Assembly (NCBI GenBank): GCA_018883785.1
Contig: JAHLFO010000116.1
Coordinates: 1-35,015 of the forward strand
DNA length: 35,015 bases
DNA from: Candidatus Bacteroides intestinipullorum
GTDB lineage: Bacteria; Bacteroidota; Bacteroidia; Bacteroidales; Bacteroidaceae
Direction: 5' to 3'
The notes under the pieces were generated by a model, which searched no databases, had not been told where the DNA came from, and saw only the letters and a list, made by a program, of their open reading frames with translations. Below, one piece after another: positions 33,310-35,015 of this stretch; the stretch's first letter is position 1, and the number at the start of each line of letters is the position of its first letter. The position numbers and the translations under genes were made by a program.

Positions 33310-34820
33310 CTCTGTAGTTTTTTACGGATTGCTTCCTTTACCATAGTTTGTTCGTGATTGTTAAGGCCTAATTTATATATAGCATACAAAGATGTGATAA
33401 AGCCACTGATTACGACAACCATGAAACGGATATACCCCTCTGGCATTATTATGTGCAATGAAATAGGAATAATGCTACCTACAACTATAACTACAATAGA
33501 ACGCAATATGACATCATAAATGAATCTCTTTATATCTAAAAATAACATCTTTTGAGCAAAAAATAATCGGGCTGCAACGGCAAATATTTCTACTATTAAA
33601 TAAACAATGAATACAGTTTCAGCTACAGCACCTATTCGTAAAGAAATATATGATATAGGGATGATAGATAATAATATAAGGCTTACAACTAATTGATAAT
33701 TTTTTATATTACCATTTGCAACAACCCCGGTCATTATTGAATTAGACATTGTTTCCAGAGCTATGACAATAAACATTATTCTGATAAATGATATTGTGTG
33801 ATCAGGGACTTGTCCTAACCATATATTGAGTATTGTGGATGTTTCTAACATTATTGGTAAGGCAAATATAGCCAATAAGAATAGTGAAAATTTGGAACTC
33901 CTGTACATTAATAGGTGCATCTGCATCGTCTCTTTTTGTGCATGGTATTTTATAATTTGCGGATTTATTGCAGACTGGAAATTTACGACGAACGTCCTTA
34001 CGGTCTGTTCTATTTGCAGTGATATGCCTCTTGCTGCATTTATAGCGGGACCAAAAAACATATTTAGTAAAATACTTAATCCTTGGTTATAACCGATTGT
34101 AGCAATATTGCCGCAAAAGCTCCATCCTGAAAATGCAAGTAAAGATTTGAACAGTTTATTGTCTTTCGAGAACCTAAACTTCAATTCCTTAAATTGTATT
34201 CTTACATAGAGATAATAAAAGAGCAACATAATAATTGATACAAAGAGCAACATAACTGCATACCAAACTAGTTTGTTTGATGGTACATAGTAAACAACCG
34301 CTGCCGTAAGTAATTTTAATACGGCATCGGAAATAGATAGATATGCAAATATGCTCATTCGTTCAAATGCAATAATAACAGAATTGTAAGGAACTGAAAG
34401 TATTGATATAGAACTTGATATAACGACAATATTGAAAACGATGTTAGCAATTGTTCTTTTAGCTTCAGGAATCACTAATTTTTCTTGCAGAAACCATTGG
34501 CCTATGGTCTCACACAAAATAAATACAGTAATAGATAATGCTACATGTATAATAATTGATATGCTGTATGTCCGATTCAGCAGTTCTTTGTCTTTAGTAC
34601 CTATAGCATAAGTTATATATCTAAAGATAGAAGAGCTAAGAGATTGATTTATAAATCCGAACATGGAGATGACTCCGCCTAACACGCTCCAAATTCCATA
34701 ATCCTCAACTCCAAGTGCATTGAGTACGATTCGAGATGTATAGAGAGCGACTAATATAGTTATACTCGTGCGTAAATACAAGTATATGGTATTCTTTGCT
34801 ATTCGCGTATTATTATGCAT
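33306..34820 (-). CDS. Wzx-like polysaccharide flippase
   Basis: A 504-residue integral membrane protein with roughly 12-14 hydrophobic helices. The N-terminus RIAKNTIYLYLRTSITILVA then LYTSRIVLNALGVEDYGIWSV is characteristic of the oligosaccharide flippase/Wzx (MATE-like) family. It moves undecaprenyl-linked repeat units across the inner membrane. The frame extends to 34892, but ATG 34820 (MHNNTRIAKN) is preferred, as the extra residues are not family-like. It is the first complete gene of the operon in this window. Its composition is strongly AT-rich. Confidence 0.92.
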   Translation of the reverse strand: MHNNTRIAKNTIYLYLRTSITILVALYTSRIVLNALGVEDYGIWSVLGGVISMFGFINQSLSSSIFRYITYAIGTKDKELLNRTYSISIIIHVALSITVFILCETIGQWFLQEKLVIPEAKRTIANIVFNIVVISSSISILSVPYNSVIIAFERMSIFAYLSISDAVLKLLTAAVVYYVPSNKLVWYAVMLLFVSIIMLLFYYLYVRIQFKELKFRFSKDNKLFKSLLAFSGWSFCGNIATIGYNQGLSILLNMFFGPAINAARGISLQIEQTVRTFVVNFQSAINPQIIKYHAQKETMQMHLLMYRSSKFSLFLLAIFALPIMLETSTILNIWLGQVPDHTISFIRIMFIVIALETMSNSIMTGVVANGNIKNYQLVVSLILLSIIPISYISLRIGAVAETVFIVYLIVEIFAVAARLFFAQKMLFLDIKRFIYDVILRSIVVIVVGSIIPISLHIIMPEGYIRFMVVVISGFITSLYAIYKLGLNNHEQTMVKEAIRKKLQR

Positions 34821-34917
34821 AATGCGACAGTGAACTATAAGCGTCCAATTCCGACGTGCCACCCGCTTTACAGGCAGCAAGTAAGTAAGCACTCAATTTA
34901 GGGCATCCCCCTTTGAA

Positions 34918-34937
34918 AGGGCACTTTTGAGTGCCCT
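34918..34937 (-). promoter_or_regulatory. Hairpin in the leader of the polysaccharide operon
   Basis: agggcact (34918-34925) pairs with agtgccct (34930-34937) over a 4-base loop, in the gap before the flippase. No T-run follows on either strand. It may be a weak terminator, a processing site or part of an antitermination leader. Confidence 0.4.
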
Positions 34938-34970
34938 ACACCGAGTTTTGTTAATTAATTGGTTTTGAAT

Positions 34971-35015
34971 TTAACATTGGCAGGTAGCCAAAGCGATTTT
35001 GCCAGGAACCATGTT
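34971..35015 (-). CDS. Possible 3' end of an upstream gene (runs off right edge)
   Basis: The minus strand is open from the window edge to a TAA at 34971-34973 and reads NMVPGKIALATCQC. If real, it is the last part of the gene before the flippase. The fragment is too short to identify and could be chance. Confidence 0.25.
   Translation of the reverse strand, partial: NMVPGKIALATCQC

Noticed and set aside
1..35015. tRNA, rRNA or CRISPR arrays
   Set aside because: No tRNA-like cloverleaf with a CCA end, no rRNA signature and no regularly spaced repeats were found by eye.

Overview
The window is chromosomal DNA of a gut-type Bacteroidales bacterium, most likely Bacteroides sensu lato. The evidence is a Bacteroides-style L34 protein, several TAnnTTTG (-7) promoter elements, many lipoproteins with acidic residues just after the lipobox Cys, BACON and DUF5074 domains, a C10 (streptopain) peptidase with a Spi-type prodomain, and a BtuB/BtuG vitamin B12 locus. 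Species cannot be fixed from the sequence.

Layout. (1) 1-3.7 kb, minus strand, GC-rich: a tandem array of TlpA-like thioredoxin lipoproteins (one partial, one complete, one tail remnant), a DUF59/MIP18 iron-sulfur assembly factor, radC, and a family 2 glycosyltransferase. (2) 3.8-7.3 kb, plus strand: a secreted C10 cysteine peptidase and a BACON-domain lipoprotein, separated by a large inverted repeat. (3) 7.2-8.35 kb: efp (minus) and rpmH (plus), divergent, each with a recognisable promoter and terminator. (4) 8.4-15.8 kb, plus strand: a cobalamin riboswitch followed by what looks like a transcription attenuator, then a B12-uptake operon: btuB-like TonB-dependent receptor, btuG-like beta-propeller lipoprotein, a third surface lipoprotein, and two DUF5074 lipoproteins joined by an ATGA overlap. 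(5) 15.9-16.2 kb: a truncated outer-membrane protein remnant. (6) 16.3-34.8 kb, minus strand, markedly more AT-rich: a surface polysaccharide (capsule or O-antigen) operon. In transcription order it holds a Wzx flippase, a two-domain FGE-like membrane-anchored protein, a polysaccharide pyruvyltransferase, two GT4s, two acyltransferase-3 proteins, GT4, a hexapeptide acetyltransferase, a Wzy-like polymerase, two GT4s, a WcaF-like acetyltransferase, two GT2s, gmd and fcl.

How the genes work together. The polysaccharide operon makes GDP-L-fucose (Gmd then Fcl), supplies seven glycosyltransferases, decorates the repeat unit through up to four acetyl/acyltransferases and one pyruvyltransferase, and flips and polymerises it by the Wzx/Wzy route. 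The priming transferase and the export/chain-length genes are not in the window and presumably lie upstream, beyond the right edge. The B12 operon would be switched off by cobalamin and puts a receptor and several surface lipoproteins on the outer membrane for corrinoid capture.

Most notable: the FGE-like double-domain protein inside a polysaccharide operon; a cluster of slippage-prone tracts (A9, G8, three GTAT repeats) in three consecutive genes, one of which carries a frameshift near its end that breaks a start/stop overlap with the next gene; the riboswitch with its apparent terminator; and the near-identical TlpA tandem repeat.
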